From: Paracoccaceae bacterium
GTDB taxonomy: Bacteria; Pseudomonadota; Alphaproteobacteria; Rhodobacterales; Rhodobacteraceae
Direction: 5' to 3'
DNA: 64,000 nt
Assembly: GCA_002708925.1 (NCBI GenBank)
Contig: PAPN01000014.1
Span: 244,023-308,022 of the forward strand
Under the pieces are notes generated by a model. The model did not search any database. It was not told the DNA's origin and saw nothing but the letters and a program-made list of their open reading frames with translations. Of the stretch, positions 53,491 to 61,749 are shown piece by piece (positions within the stretch are counted from its first letter, which is position 1; the number at the start of each line of letters is the position of its first letter). The translations under genes were made by a program, and so were the position numbers.

Positions 53491-54561
53491 ATGATTGTGA
53501 AGCTTCTCTCGGGCGATATGCCCCGCAGCACCGTGCTGGCTGTCATTTTGGGTGTGATCCTGTTCGCGCTGGCCTTTGCGCCTTTCATTTTTCCTGGTGT
53601 GCGATCCGTGGATACGGCGGCGCGGATCTGCGTGTTTATCCTGCTGGTGGCGTCTTACGATCTGATGCTGGGCTATGGGGGCATCGTCAGTTTTGCCCAC
53701 ACCATGTTCTTTGGCATGGGGGCCTATGGCGTGGCGCTGGCCTGTACGCATATGGATCGCGGCTTTGGCGCGCTGATTGTCGGCGCGGGATCGGGGGCCA
53801 TTCTGGCGGCAGTCGTGGCCTTTCTGATCGGGCTGTTCAGCCTGCGGGTGCGTGCGATTTTCTTTGCGATGATCACCCTGGCGGTGGCCAGTGCGGTGGC
53901 GGTTCTGGTTAGCCAGCTGTCCGGTTTGACGGGCGGCGAGGACGGGCTGAACTATAAGATCCCGCGCGAGCTGACCCCGGCTTTCCGTTTTGGCAAGGAA
54001 ACCTTCGGCGGAGAGATCCTGGGCGTCAAAACCAACGGCAAGCTGCTGAATTACTATGTGGTCTTCATCGGCTCGTTCCTGTTGTTCCTGCTGCTCTTGC
54101 GGATCGTCAATTCGCCGTTTGGCCGTGTGTTGCAGGCCATTCGCGAGAATGACTTTCGCGCGGAATCCATCGGCTATCGGGTGGTGAACTATCGCACTGC
54201 GGCGACCTGCATTTCGGCGGCGGTGGCGGCTTTGGCGGGGGCGCTTTATGCGATCTGGCTGCGGTATGTGGGGCCCGACACGGTGCTGAGCTTCGATATC
54301 ATGGTGGACATCCTGCTGATGGTGGTGATCGGCGGAATGGGCACCATGTATGGGGCCGTGATTGGGGCGGCTCTGCTGGTGATTGCGCAAAATTACCTTC
54401 AGGGGCTGATGGGCGCGGCCTCGGGCGCGGTTGAGGGGGTGCCTTTGTTGCCGGACCTGCTGGATGCCGATCGCTGGCTGTTGTGGCTGGGGATCCTGTT
54501 TATCCTAAGCGTCTATTTCTTCCCCACAGGCGTGGTTGGGCGTCTGCGCGCGGGGAAATAG
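53491..54561 (+). CDS. Branched-chain amino acid/amide ABC permease (LivM-like)
   Basis: This 356-residue permease has about ten helices and the LivM signatures ASYDLMLGYGGIVSFAHTMFFGMGAYG, the coupling segment AIRENDFRAESIGYRVVNYRTAATCISA, and VVIGGMGTMYGAVIGAALLV. It pairs with LivH to form the channel. It starts one base after the LivH stop and ends the operon before a strong terminator. Confidence 0.94.
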   Translation: MIVKLLSGDMPRSTVLAVILGVILFALAFAPFIFPGVRSVDTAARICVFILLVASYDLMLGYGGIVSFAHTMFFGMGAYGVALACTHMDRGFGALIVGAGSGAILAAVVAFLIGLFSLRVRAIFFAMITLAVASAVAVLVSQLSGLTGGEDGLNYKIPRELTPAFRFGKETFGGEILGVKTNGKLLNYYVVFIGSFLLFLLLLRIVNSPFGRVLQAIRENDFRAESIGYRVVNYRTAATCISAAVAALAGALYAIWLRYVGPDTVLSFDIMVDILLMVVIGGMGTMYGAVIGAALLVIAQNYLQGLMGAASGAVEGVPLLPDLLDADRWLLWLGILFILSVYFFPTGVVGRLRAGK

Positions 54562-54585
54562 GCGCGCGCCGCCAGTCAAAACCCT

Positions 54586-54619
54586 AAGGGCGCAACCAAG
54601 TTCCGGGTTGCGCCCTTTT
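54586..54619 (+). terminator. Intrinsic terminator of the liv-type operon
   Basis: A perfect 12-bp stem (54586-54597 with 54606-54617), 7-base loop, ends in TTTT. It follows livM by about 25 bases. Confidence 0.9.
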
Positions 54620-54664
54620 GTGTTTTCGGATCAATCTGCACGACCTTTGGGAGGAGGGATCAAC

Positions 54665-55843
54665 ATGGGAGCCGGATTGGTGCTGCTCTGCGCGGCCTAT
54701 GTTCTTAGTCAGTTTTATCGCTCGTTTCTGGCGGTGCTGACGACGGTACTGGAGCAGGACGTGGGCGCGACGGCGCAGGATCTGGCGAATGCCTCGGGGC
54801 TATGGTTCCTGGCCTTTGCCGCGATGCAGATTCCGGTGGGCGCTGCGCTGGATCGGATCGGGCCACGGCGTACGGCCGGGGCGCTGCTGCTGATCGGAGG
54901 CGCCGGTGGTGCGGTCCTGTTCGGCGTGGCCACGGCTCCGCAGCATATTTCCTGGGCGATGGCGCTGATCGGTGTGGGGTGCTCGCCCGTGCTGATGGCC
55001 AGCTATTACATTTTCGCGCGCAATTACCCGGCCAAGGTGTTTGCAACCCTGGCGGCCGTTCTGCTGGGGGTGGGCAGCACCGGGAACCTGCTGGGCGCGT
55101 TGCCCATGGCGATGGCGGCAGAGACCTTTGGCTGGCGCGAGACTCTGTTCGGGCTGGCGGCGGTCAGCGCGGCGGTTGCGATTGGTATCTGGCTGACGGT
55201 CAAAGACCCCGAGACCGTGCATCACCAGCAAAAGGGCAGCGTTCTGGACCTGCTGAAAATGCCCGCCCTGTGGCTGATATTCCCGCTGGCCTTTGTGCAA
55301 TACGCGCCGGCGGCTGGGCTGCGGGGGCTGTGGATCGGCCCCTACCTGACCGAGGTTTTCGCCTTCGATGCCGCTCGGGTGGGGAATGCGACGCTGATCA
55401 TGGGGGTGGCGATGATCCTGGGCACCTTTGCCTATGGCCCGCTGGATCGCCTGCTGGGCACCCGAAAATGGGTGATTTTCACCGGCAATCTGGTGGGGGC
55501 GGGGGCCCTGGCGGCGCTGTGGCTGCTGCCTGTGGGCAGCCCCTGGATGGCGATGGCGCTGTTTGCGATGGTCGGGTTCTTTGCCGCGGCCTATCCGATG
55601 ATCATGGCCCATGGGCGCAGCTTTTTCCCGGCGCATCTGGTGGGGCGCGGGGTGACGCTGATGAACCTGTTTTCGATCGGGGGCGTGGGCGTGTTTCAGG
55701 TGGCCACGGGGCAGCTGCATCGCGCGGTCAGCGCAAAGGGCGGCGCGCCTCAGGCCCCGTATGAGGCGCTCTTTGTGCTGTTTCTTGCCGCGATGGCTGT
55801 GGGGCTGGCGCTATACCTCTTTTCCCGAGACCGCGTGGACTAG
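54665..55843 (+). CDS. Major facilitator superfamily transporter
   Basis: This 392-residue integral membrane protein has about twelve predicted helices and the MFS loop-2/3 motif seen as GAALDRIGPRRTAGALL. The substrate cannot be read from the sequence. The ATG at 54665 is preceded by GGGAGGAGGGATCAAC; the longer frame from 54536 crosses the liv terminator and is rejected. It appears to be a single-gene unit between the liv operon and asd. Confidence 0.88.
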   Translation: MGAGLVLLCAAYVLSQFYRSFLAVLTTVLEQDVGATAQDLANASGLWFLAFAAMQIPVGAALDRIGPRRTAGALLLIGGAGGAVLFGVATAPQHISWAMALIGVGCSPVLMASYYIFARNYPAKVFATLAAVLLGVGSTGNLLGALPMAMAAETFGWRETLFGLAAVSAAVAIGIWLTVKDPETVHHQQKGSVLDLLKMPALWLIFPLAFVQYAPAAGLRGLWIGPYLTEVFAFDAARVGNATLIMGVAMILGTFAYGPLDRLLGTRKWVIFTGNLVGAGALAALWLLPVGSPWMAMALFAMVGFFAAAYPMIMAHGRSFFPAHLVGRGVTLMNLFSIGGVGVFQVATGQLHRAVSAKGGAPQAPYEALFVLFLAAMAVGLALYLFSRDRVD

Positions 55844-55911
55844 CAAAACCTCTTTTATCCTGCGTTCCCCTGCGGTATGGAGCCTCGTCCTAAACAAAGG
55901 AGTTGCTCGAA

Positions 55912-56934
55912 ATGGGCTATAATGTCGTCGTCGTCGGCGCCACGGGGAACGTGGGCCGTGAAATGCTGAACATCCTGGCGGAACGTCAGTTCCCGGTGGA
56001 GAAGATTGCCGTGCTGGCCAGCCGTAAATCGCTGGGCACCGAGGTCAGCTTTGGCGACAAGACCCTGACCACCGAGGATCTGGACACCTTTGATTTCACT
56101 GGCTGGGACATGGCGCTGTTCGCCGTGGGTTCGGCCGCGACGAAGGAATACGCGCCCAAGGCCGCCGCGGCGGGCTGTGTGGTGATCGATAACAGTTCGC
56201 TCTATCGCTACGATCCGGACATCCCGCTGATCGTCCCCGAGGTAAACCCGCAGGCCGTGCACGGCTATTCGAAAAAGAACATCATCGCGAACCCCAACTG
56301 CTCGACCGCGCAGATGGTTGTGGCGCTCAAGCCCCTGCATGACCGCGCGAAAATCAAGCGTGTCGTCGTCAGCACCTATCAGTCGGTTTCGGGTTCGGGC
56401 AAGGACGCGATTGACGAGCTGTGGGATCAGACCAAGGGCATGTATGTCCCCGGCCAAGAGGTGGCCCCCAAGGTCTATCCCAAGCAGATCGCCTTTAACG
56501 TGATCCCGCATATCGACGTCTTCATGGAAGACGGCTCCACCAAGGAAGAGTGGAAAATGGTCGCCGAGACCAAGAAGATCGTGGACCCTTCGATCAAGGT
56601 CACGGCCACCTGCGTGCGTGTGCCTGTGTTCGTGGGCCATTCGGAATCGATCAATATCGAAACCGAGGATTTCCTGGACGAAGACGAAGCCCGTGACATC
56701 CTGCGCGAGGCCCCCGGCATCATGGTGATCGACAAGCGCGAAAACGGTGGCTACGTCACCCCCGTCGAATGCGTGGGCGATTACGCGACCTTCATCAGCC
56801 GCATCCGTCAGGACAGCACCATTGATAACGGTCTGAACATGTGGTGCGTGTCGGATAACCTGCGCAAGGGTGCCGCGCTGAACGCCGTTCAGATCGCCGA
56901 GCTGCTGGGCCGTGAGGTTTTGAAAAAGGGCTGA
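55912..56934 (+). CDS. asd: Aspartate-semialdehyde dehydrogenase
   Basis: Asd reduces aspartyl-phosphate to aspartate semialdehyde, the branch point to Lys/diaminopimelate, Met and Thr. The 340-residue product has the NADP motif VVVGATGNVGREML, the catalytic Cys in NPNCSTAQMV and the His motif RVPVFVGHSESINIE. ATG 55912 has AAGGAG at suitable distance; a TTG three codons earlier is rejected. A strong terminator follows. Confidence 0.96.
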   Translation: MGYNVVVVGATGNVGREMLNILAERQFPVEKIAVLASRKSLGTEVSFGDKTLTTEDLDTFDFTGWDMALFAVGSAATKEYAPKAAAAGCVVIDNSSLYRYDPDIPLIVPEVNPQAVHGYSKKNIIANPNCSTAQMVVALKPLHDRAKIKRVVVSTYQSVSGSGKDAIDELWDQTKGMYVPGQEVAPKVYPKQIAFNVIPHIDVFMEDGSTKEEWKMVAETKKIVDPSIKVTATCVRVPVFVGHSESINIETEDFLDEDEARDILREAPGIMVIDKRENGGYVTPVECVGDYATFISRIRQDSTIDNGLNMWCVSDNLRKGAALNAVQIAELLGREVLKKG

Positions 56935-56954
56935 TCTTGCCCCCAGAAATGACG

Positions 56955-56982
56955 AAGGGCGCCCGGCGGGGCGCCCTTTTTG
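56955..56982. terminator. Intrinsic terminator between asd and carbonic anhydrase
   Basis: A 9-bp perfect stem (56955-56963 with 56970-56978) is followed by a T-rich run. It lies between convergent genes and has an AA at the opposite end, so it works best for asd. Confidence 0.85.
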
Positions 56983-56999
56983 TTTGTCCAATGCAGAGA

Positions 57000-57650
57000 T
57001 TAGACCTGCGCGAAACGGCCTTCCTCGGCGATATACTGTTCCACGGTGCCTTCGCCGATGTTGTGCCACACCGCGTGCAGCGCCAGCTGGCCGCTTTGCA
57101 CCGCATCCTGCACGAAGGGAAAGGTCATCAGGTTCTCGATCGAGGTCAGCGCCGCCTGTTTTTCCAGGGCCGTCTTGCGCGCGTCGTCGCCCTCGACATC
57201 CTTCACCTTTTCAAATCCGGGGCGCAGGATGTCGATCCAGCGGCCCACGAACGAGGTTTTTTCCTCCAGCGCGGGGGCGTTGCCCATGCACATGTCATGG
57301 CAGCCGGCCACACCGCCGCATTGCGAATGGGTCATCACCACCACATGCGACACCTTCAGCACCGTCACCGCGTATTCAATCGCGGCCGAGGTGCCGTGCT
57401 GGCCGCCATCGGGCTCGAACGGGGGGACCAGGCTGGCGATGTTGCGGTGGATGAAGAATTCGCCCTGATCAGCCCCGAAAATCGCGGTCACATGCACGCG
57501 CGAATCGCAGCAGGAAATCACCATGGCGCGGGGGCGTTGGCCCTCGTCTGCTAAGCGACGATACCAATTCTGGTTTTCCGTGTAGGTCGTTGCCTTCCAT
57601 CCTTGATACCGTTGCACCAGATAGGCGGGCAGGGGCTTAGCGTTGTCCAT
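57000..57650 (-). CDS. Beta-class carbonic anhydrase
   Basis: This 216-residue enzyme hydrates CO2 to bicarbonate. The zinc ligands of the beta class are present: Cys47 (with Asp49 and Arg51, in SCCDSRVH), His108 and Cys111 in MTHSQCGGVAG. It is cytoplasmic, with no signal peptide. The ATG at 57650 has AAGGATGACGAC upstream and fits the family; a longer frame to 57701 is less likely. It is divergent from an unknown gene. Confidence 0.94.
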   Translation of the reverse strand: MDNAKPLPAYLVQRYQGWKATTYTENQNWYRRLADEGQRPRAMVISCCDSRVHVTAIFGADQGEFFIHRNIASLVPPFEPDGGQHGTSAAIEYAVTVLKVSHVVVMTHSQCGGVAGCHDMCMGNAPALEEKTSFVGRWIDILRPGFEKVKDVEGDDARKTALEKQAALTSIENLMTFPFVQDAVQSGQLALHAVWHNIGEGTVEQYIAEEGRFAQV

Positions 57651-57806
57651 GTCGTCATCCTTGCGTTTCTTGTCGTTCTGATCGGGGAAATTACCCTGCA
57701 TTTAAACGGTTTTCGAGGGAAAACAATTGTCGGTCTCAACCTTTTGGGAACCACTTTGACGGCAAGCTCGATCCGGGCCTGTGGGGGCGCACTATGGGGT
57801 GAGACT

Positions 57807-58187
57807 GTGAACTACATAACGACACTGAAACCGGAAGAATCCGTTAGACTGGATGCCGGCAGATTAGGGGATCTTTTCTATGAACTGGGCGAGGCCGGCG
57901 CAGGCGATGTGATTTGCCGCGCTATGGACGAGCTGACCCAACGCCTGACCGAAGCCGAGCGACAATACTCGACCGCACAGTTTCTGGACCTGCGCAAAAC
58001 CGTCCGTTCATTGATTGGCATTGCGGATCAGGTGGGGATGTGGGCGTTGGCGACGGTTGCCGGGGATGTTGTCGAGTGTATTGATCAGGGGGATCCGGTG
58101 GCGCTGGCCGCCACAATCGCCCGATTGATGCGTATCGGAGAGCAATCTTTGACAGCGGTATGGGATATGCAGGGGCTATCCATCTAG
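57807..58187 (+). CDS. Conserved protein of unknown function
   Basis: This 126-residue acidic, mostly helical protein starts at GTG 57807 (NYITTLKPEESVRLDAGRLGDLF), with GGGGTGAG nearby. The frame continues upstream as far as 57603 but that part overlaps the divergent carbonic anhydrase gene and has no sensible composition, so I exclude it. The pattern of heptad-like helices (ERQYSTAQFLDLRKTVRSL, IADQVGMWALATVAGDV) resembles a four-helix bundle, perhaps like Hpt or chemotaxis-type helical proteins, but there is no conserved phosphorylatable His. I cannot name it. The M17 aminopeptidase gene follows 60 bases later. Confidence 0.65.
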   Translation: MNYITTLKPEESVRLDAGRLGDLFYELGEAGAGDVICRAMDELTQRLTEAERQYSTAQFLDLRKTVRSLIGIADQVGMWALATVAGDVVECIDQGDPVALAATIARLMRIGEQSLTAVWDMQGLSI

Positions 58188-58247
58188 CCCCCCTTGCAGG
58201 TGCCGACAATCGGCGTAGGCTGGGCGCGATTAACAAATGGGGCCCAG

Positions 58248-59633
58248 ATGACTGCTACTTTTGCCACGGCGACAGCCGATGCTATTCCTGTTCATGTTTT
58301 GGAAACCGGCGCTGTTGACGCCTGGGCGCAGGGGCAATCCGATCAGGTTCGGAACTGGCTGAAGGCCTCGGGGTTTCAGGCGGGGCTGGGTAAAACATTA
58401 CTGATTCCGTCTCAGACGGGGGGCATTCAGGCGGTTCTGGCCGGGTATGGCACGGCGGATCAGCGGGCGCGCGGGCGGTTCCATCTGGCCTCGGCGGCGA
58501 CAAGCCTGCCCGCAGGGACGTATCGCATTGCCAGCGGCGTGCCGGGCGATAAGCTGGAAGAAGAGGCGTTGGGCTGGCTGCTGTCCGGTTATGCCTTCGA
58601 TCGGTATCGCGCTCAATCGGGGGGCGGGGCACGGCTGATCGCGCCCGAAGGGGTGGATGGGCCCCGTCTGGAAACTATCGCCGCGGGCGAGTTTCTGACC
58701 CGCGATCTGATCAACACCCCGGCCAGCGACATGGGCCCCGACGCATTAGAGCAAGCCGCGCGCGGGCTGGCCGCGCAGCATGGCGCGCAGATTACGGTTA
58801 CGCTTGGCGATGCGCTTCTGGAACAGAATTTCCCGATGATCCACGCGGTCGGGCGCGCGTCCGGGCAGGCACCCCGTCTGATTGATCTGCAATGGGGTGA
58901 TCACGGGCCGTTGCTGGTGCTGGTGGGCAAGGGGGTTTGTTTCGATACGGGTGGGCTGAACCTGAAACCGGGGGCCTCGATGGGCCTGATGAAGAAGGAT
59001 ATGGGCGGCGCCGCGACGGTTCTGGGGCTGGCGCATATGATCATGGGGCTGGGGCTGAGCCTGCGCCTGCGGGTTCTGGTGCCTGCCGTGGAAAACAGCG
59101 TTTCGGGCAATGCGTTCCGTCCGGGGGACATCCTGACCAGCCGCAAGGGGCTGACGGTTGAGATCAACAACACCGATGCCGAGGGGCGGCTGGTTCTGGC
59201 CGACGCGCTGGCTTTGGGGGCCGAGTCAAACCCCGATCTGATGCTCTCGATGGCGACGCTGACGGGCGCGGCGCGGGTGGCCGTGGGCCCCGATCTGTCG
59301 CCGTTTTTCACCGATGACGATCCCTTGGCCCAGGCGTTGACGAATGCGGCGGGGCGCGTGGCCGATCCGGTCTGGCGCTTGCCCTTCTGGGATCCGTATG
59401 AAGCCGATCTGGAACCCGGTATCGCCGATCTGGACAACGCCCCCAAGGGTGGTTTCGGTGGGGCGATCACGGCGGCCCTGTTTTTGCGCCGGTTTGCCGG
59501 AACGGGCTGCCGCTACACGCATTTCGATATTTACGGCTGGTCCCCCAAGGCTCTGCCCGCGCGGCCCAAGGGTGGCGTCGGGATGGGCGCGCGCGCCCTG
59601 CTTGAGGCCCTGCCGGACGTTCTGGGACTGTAG
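58248..59633 (+). CDS. Leucyl aminopeptidase (M17 family)
   Basis: This 461-residue aminopeptidase removes N-terminal residues from peptides in the cytoplasm using two metals. The M17 motif NTDAEGRLVLADAL is intact, as are VGKGVCFDTGGLNLKP and KKDMGGAATVLGLAH with the Lys and Asp ligands. The ATG at 58248 (MTATFATATADAI) starts the known family N-terminal domain; the longer frame from 58194 is rejected. It lies two bases before an NlpC/P60 gene, suggesting joint use in breakdown of short peptides, perhaps from the cell wall. Confidence 0.94.
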   Translation: MTATFATATADAIPVHVLETGAVDAWAQGQSDQVRNWLKASGFQAGLGKTLLIPSQTGGIQAVLAGYGTADQRARGRFHLASAATSLPAGTYRIASGVPGDKLEEEALGWLLSGYAFDRYRAQSGGGARLIAPEGVDGPRLETIAAGEFLTRDLINTPASDMGPDALEQAARGLAAQHGAQITVTLGDALLEQNFPMIHAVGRASGQAPRLIDLQWGDHGPLLVLVGKGVCFDTGGLNLKPGASMGLMKKDMGGAATVLGLAHMIMGLGLSLRLRVLVPAVENSVSGNAFRPGDILTSRKGLTVEINNTDAEGRLVLADALALGAESNPDLMLSMATLTGAARVAVGPDLSPFFTDDDPLAQALTNAAGRVADPVWRLPFWDPYEADLEPGIADLDNAPKGGFGGAITAALFLRRFAGTGCRYTHFDIYGWSPKALPARPKGGVGMGARALLEALPDVLGL

Positions 59634-59635
59634 CC

Positions 59636-60484
59636 ATGGATCGTCGTCTGACCCCGGCCAACAAACGTGTCGCTGCGCAGCATTTGCGGGGGCAGGTTGA
59701 GGCGGCCAGCTATGTGGCCGGCACCGAGAAAATGGTCGCCGTTCCCCTGGCCGATCTGCTGTCCGCCCCGCATGGGCGGCGCGAGCGGCAATTGCTGCTG
59801 GGCGAGCGGGTTCAGATGTTCGAAGAGCGCGCTGGCTGGGCCTTTGTACAGGCCGAGAAGGACGGCTATGTCGGCTATCTGCGTTTCGATCAGCTGGAAG
59901 AGCGCCGCCCCGCCACCCATTGGGTGATCGCGCGGGCCTCGCATCTGTACACCGAGCCGGATTTCAAAAGCCATGAGCGGATGAACCTGTCGATGGGCTC
60001 GCAATTCCGGGTCATCGGCGAGACCGAGCGGTTTTTTGAAACGCCGCTGGGCTATATTCCACGTCCGCATCTGGCACCTCTGGACCGGCTGGCGTCGGAT
60101 CCTGTCGAAGTGGCCGAGCGGTATCTGGGGGTGCCCTATCTGTGGGGCGGGAACTCGATCTGGGGCATAGATTGTTCGGGGCTGGTGCAGGCGGCCTGCG
60201 TCGGTGTGGGCGTACCCTGCCTGGGCGACAGCGACATGCAAGAGGCGCAGACAGGTCGCGCCCTAAGCGAGACCGCAAAGCTGCGCCGGGGCGATCTGTT
60301 GTTCTGGAAAGGGCATGTCGCGCTGGTGGCCGGAAAGGGCCGGTTGCTTCATGCCAACGCGCATCACATGGCCGTGGCATACGAGGACATGGAGACCGCC
60401 ATCGCCCGGATCGCGGCGCAGGGCGATGGGCCTGTGACCTCGCGCCGGCGCCTGCCCAGATTGCGCCGGCGCGCTGGTGGGTAA
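59636..60484 (+). CDS. NlpC/P60 family peptidase with N-terminal SH3-like domains
   Basis: This 282-residue peptidase has two SH3-like segments (about residues 20-150) and a C-terminal NlpC/P60 domain with the catalytic Cys180 in WGIDCSGLVQAA, His227 in WKGHVALVAG and a late polar His near 239-243. The family cleaves gamma-D-Glu-diaminopimelate bonds in murein peptides. There is no signal peptide or lipobox, so it is probably cytoplasmic and involved in murein peptide recycling, as YkfC-type enzymes are. The aminopeptidase two bases upstream would complete peptide breakdown. Confidence 0.9.
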   Translation: MDRRLTPANKRVAAQHLRGQVEAASYVAGTEKMVAVPLADLLSAPHGRRERQLLLGERVQMFEERAGWAFVQAEKDGYVGYLRFDQLEERRPATHWVIARASHLYTEPDFKSHERMNLSMGSQFRVIGETERFFETPLGYIPRPHLAPLDRLASDPVEVAERYLGVPYLWGGNSIWGIDCSGLVQAACVGVGVPCLGDSDMQEAQTGRALSETAKLRRGDLLFWKGHVALVAGKGRLLHANAHHMAVAYEDMETAIARIAAQGDGPVTSRRRLPRLRRRAGG

Positions 60485-60508
60485 ACGCTTTGGGCGCTGG
60501 CAGATGGT

Positions 60509-60853
60509 CTAATCGACCGAGCGGATCAGCTTACGCTCTAGCACGCGCAGCACGGTTTTCAGGTCATGCCCGCGCTTCAGAATCTGCCCGTCCATGCCGA
60601 ATATGACATACATGCCCTGTTTGTTGCGCAGCTTGGGGTGTTTTTCGATCCGATAGAGAGGAGTTTCAGCGGTGCGGCGGAACACTGAAAACACCGCGAT
60701 TTCCCGCAGGCAGGAAATCCCGTAATCGCGCCATTCTCCAGCGGCCACCATGCGGCCATACAGGCCCATGATCACGCCCATCTCTTTGCGGTCAAAAGCC
60801 ACCTGAGAAGGGACGTCGGGACGGGGAAATGGGGTGGGGCCTTGCATGTTCAT
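60509..60853 (-). CDS. DUF2794-like conserved protein
   Basis: This 114-residue protein (starting near MNMQGPTPFPRPDVPSQV) matches, from memory, the DUF2794 family of Alphaproteobacteria. It has VAFDRKEMGVIMGLYGRMV, DYGISCLREIAVFSVFRRTAE, YRIEKHPKLRNKQGMYVIFG and a basic C-terminus. The function is unknown. An alternative start lies two codons in. Longer upstream frame is probably non-coding, as it would overlap the PaaX-like gene. It follows the regulator gene on the same strand. Confidence 0.75.
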   Translation of the reverse strand: MNMQGPTPFPRPDVPSQVAFDRKEMGVIMGLYGRMVAAGEWRDYGISCLREIAVFSVFRRTAETPLYRIEKHPKLRNKQGMYVIFGMDGQILKRGHDLKTVLRVLERKLIRSVD

Positions 60854-60884
60854 AAGCCCAGAGTTGCGCCAATCGGAGGTTAAA

Positions 60885-61682
60885 TCAAGCCTGCCGGAAT
60901 CTTTTGCCGAAATCCGGGTGCGCAGAGGGCATGGCCGAGACATCTTGCAGCGCAGTATCAAACCAAATCTCGGCGCTTTGCGTCAGGGCGCCATAGGCCG
61001 CAGCCACCTGAGCACGCGGATCGCGCGCTCTGAAACGCTCTGGCAGCAGGTCAATGGGCGGTTCGGGGTGGCGCAGCACGATCCGGCGCCAGCGATGGAT
61101 TAGCAGGGTGCGTGCGGCCGCGGCCTCAAGCGGGGTCAGGCTGCACCCGGCCAGCGCATCCAGATCGGCAAACAGGGCTGTCAAAGCTTCCTGATGTGCT
61201 TTGGTCAGCAGGGTCGCGCGCATCGCTTTCGACAGGGCGGACAAATCCCCGGAAACGGCGCACTCGGGGGTGGGGGCGGCCTGATCCGCAGGGCGCAGCA
61301 CAACGCCGGGGGCGACTGGAACTCCGGGCTGATCCGGCCCGATGGCCAGCACCCATTCCGTCACCGGGGACGTGCGTGGGGGCGCGTAAATCCGGCTGGT
61401 GGCATCGGCAAATTGCGCCAGGCCCTCGGCGGTAAGCCGGTAATAACTGTTGCGCCCTTCGCGTTCGGACGTCACCCAGCCATCACGCCCCAGCCGAGAC
61501 AGCGCGGTACGGATCGTCCCTGGCTCGATCCCGATCCGGCCCAACAGTTTTTGCAGACGCAGGTTGGCAATCCGGCCGCCGCGCAGCTGCACACTGTCGC
61601 CGAATACAGTAATGACCAAAGACCACACGCGCAGGCGGCCTTCGTCATGCAGGGCGGAAATCAGAGGGGAAAGCGGATCCAT
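60885..61682 (-). CDS. PaaX-like transcriptional regulator
   Basis: This 265-residue protein has an N-terminal winged helix with RVWSLVITVFGDSVQLRGGRI, LQKLLGRIGIEPGTIRTALSRLGRDGWVTSE and REGRNSYYRLTAEG, typical of PaaX, then a PaaX-like C-terminal domain. E. coli PaaX represses paa genes and responds to phenylacetyl-CoA. The gene lies 67 bases downstream of paaZ on the same strand, supporting that role. The ATG at 61682 is preferred; a GTG at 61697 is also possible. It is shorter than E. coli PaaX (about 316). Confidence 0.85.
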   Translation of the reverse strand: MDPLSPLISALHDEGRLRVWSLVITVFGDSVQLRGGRIANLRLQKLLGRIGIEPGTIRTALSRLGRDGWVTSEREGRNSYYRLTAEGLAQFADATSRIYAPPRTSPVTEWVLAIGPDQPGVPVAPGVVLRPADQAAPTPECAVSGDLSALSKAMRATLLTKAHQEALTALFADLDALAGCSLTPLEAAAARTLLIHRWRRIVLRHPEPPIDLLPERFRARDPRAQVAAAYGALTQSAEIWFDTALQDVSAMPSAHPDFGKRFRQA

Positions 61683-61749
61683 AACCCATTGATACACCCG
61701 GTTATGTCTGAGGGGAAGTGGGGGCAGCGCCGGGCCGCCCCCCGTGGGA

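Noticed and set aside
57603-57806. N-terminal extension of the unknown 126-residue protein
   Set aside because: It would overlap the divergent carbonic anhydrase start and reads as an artificial hydrophobic/mixed stretch.
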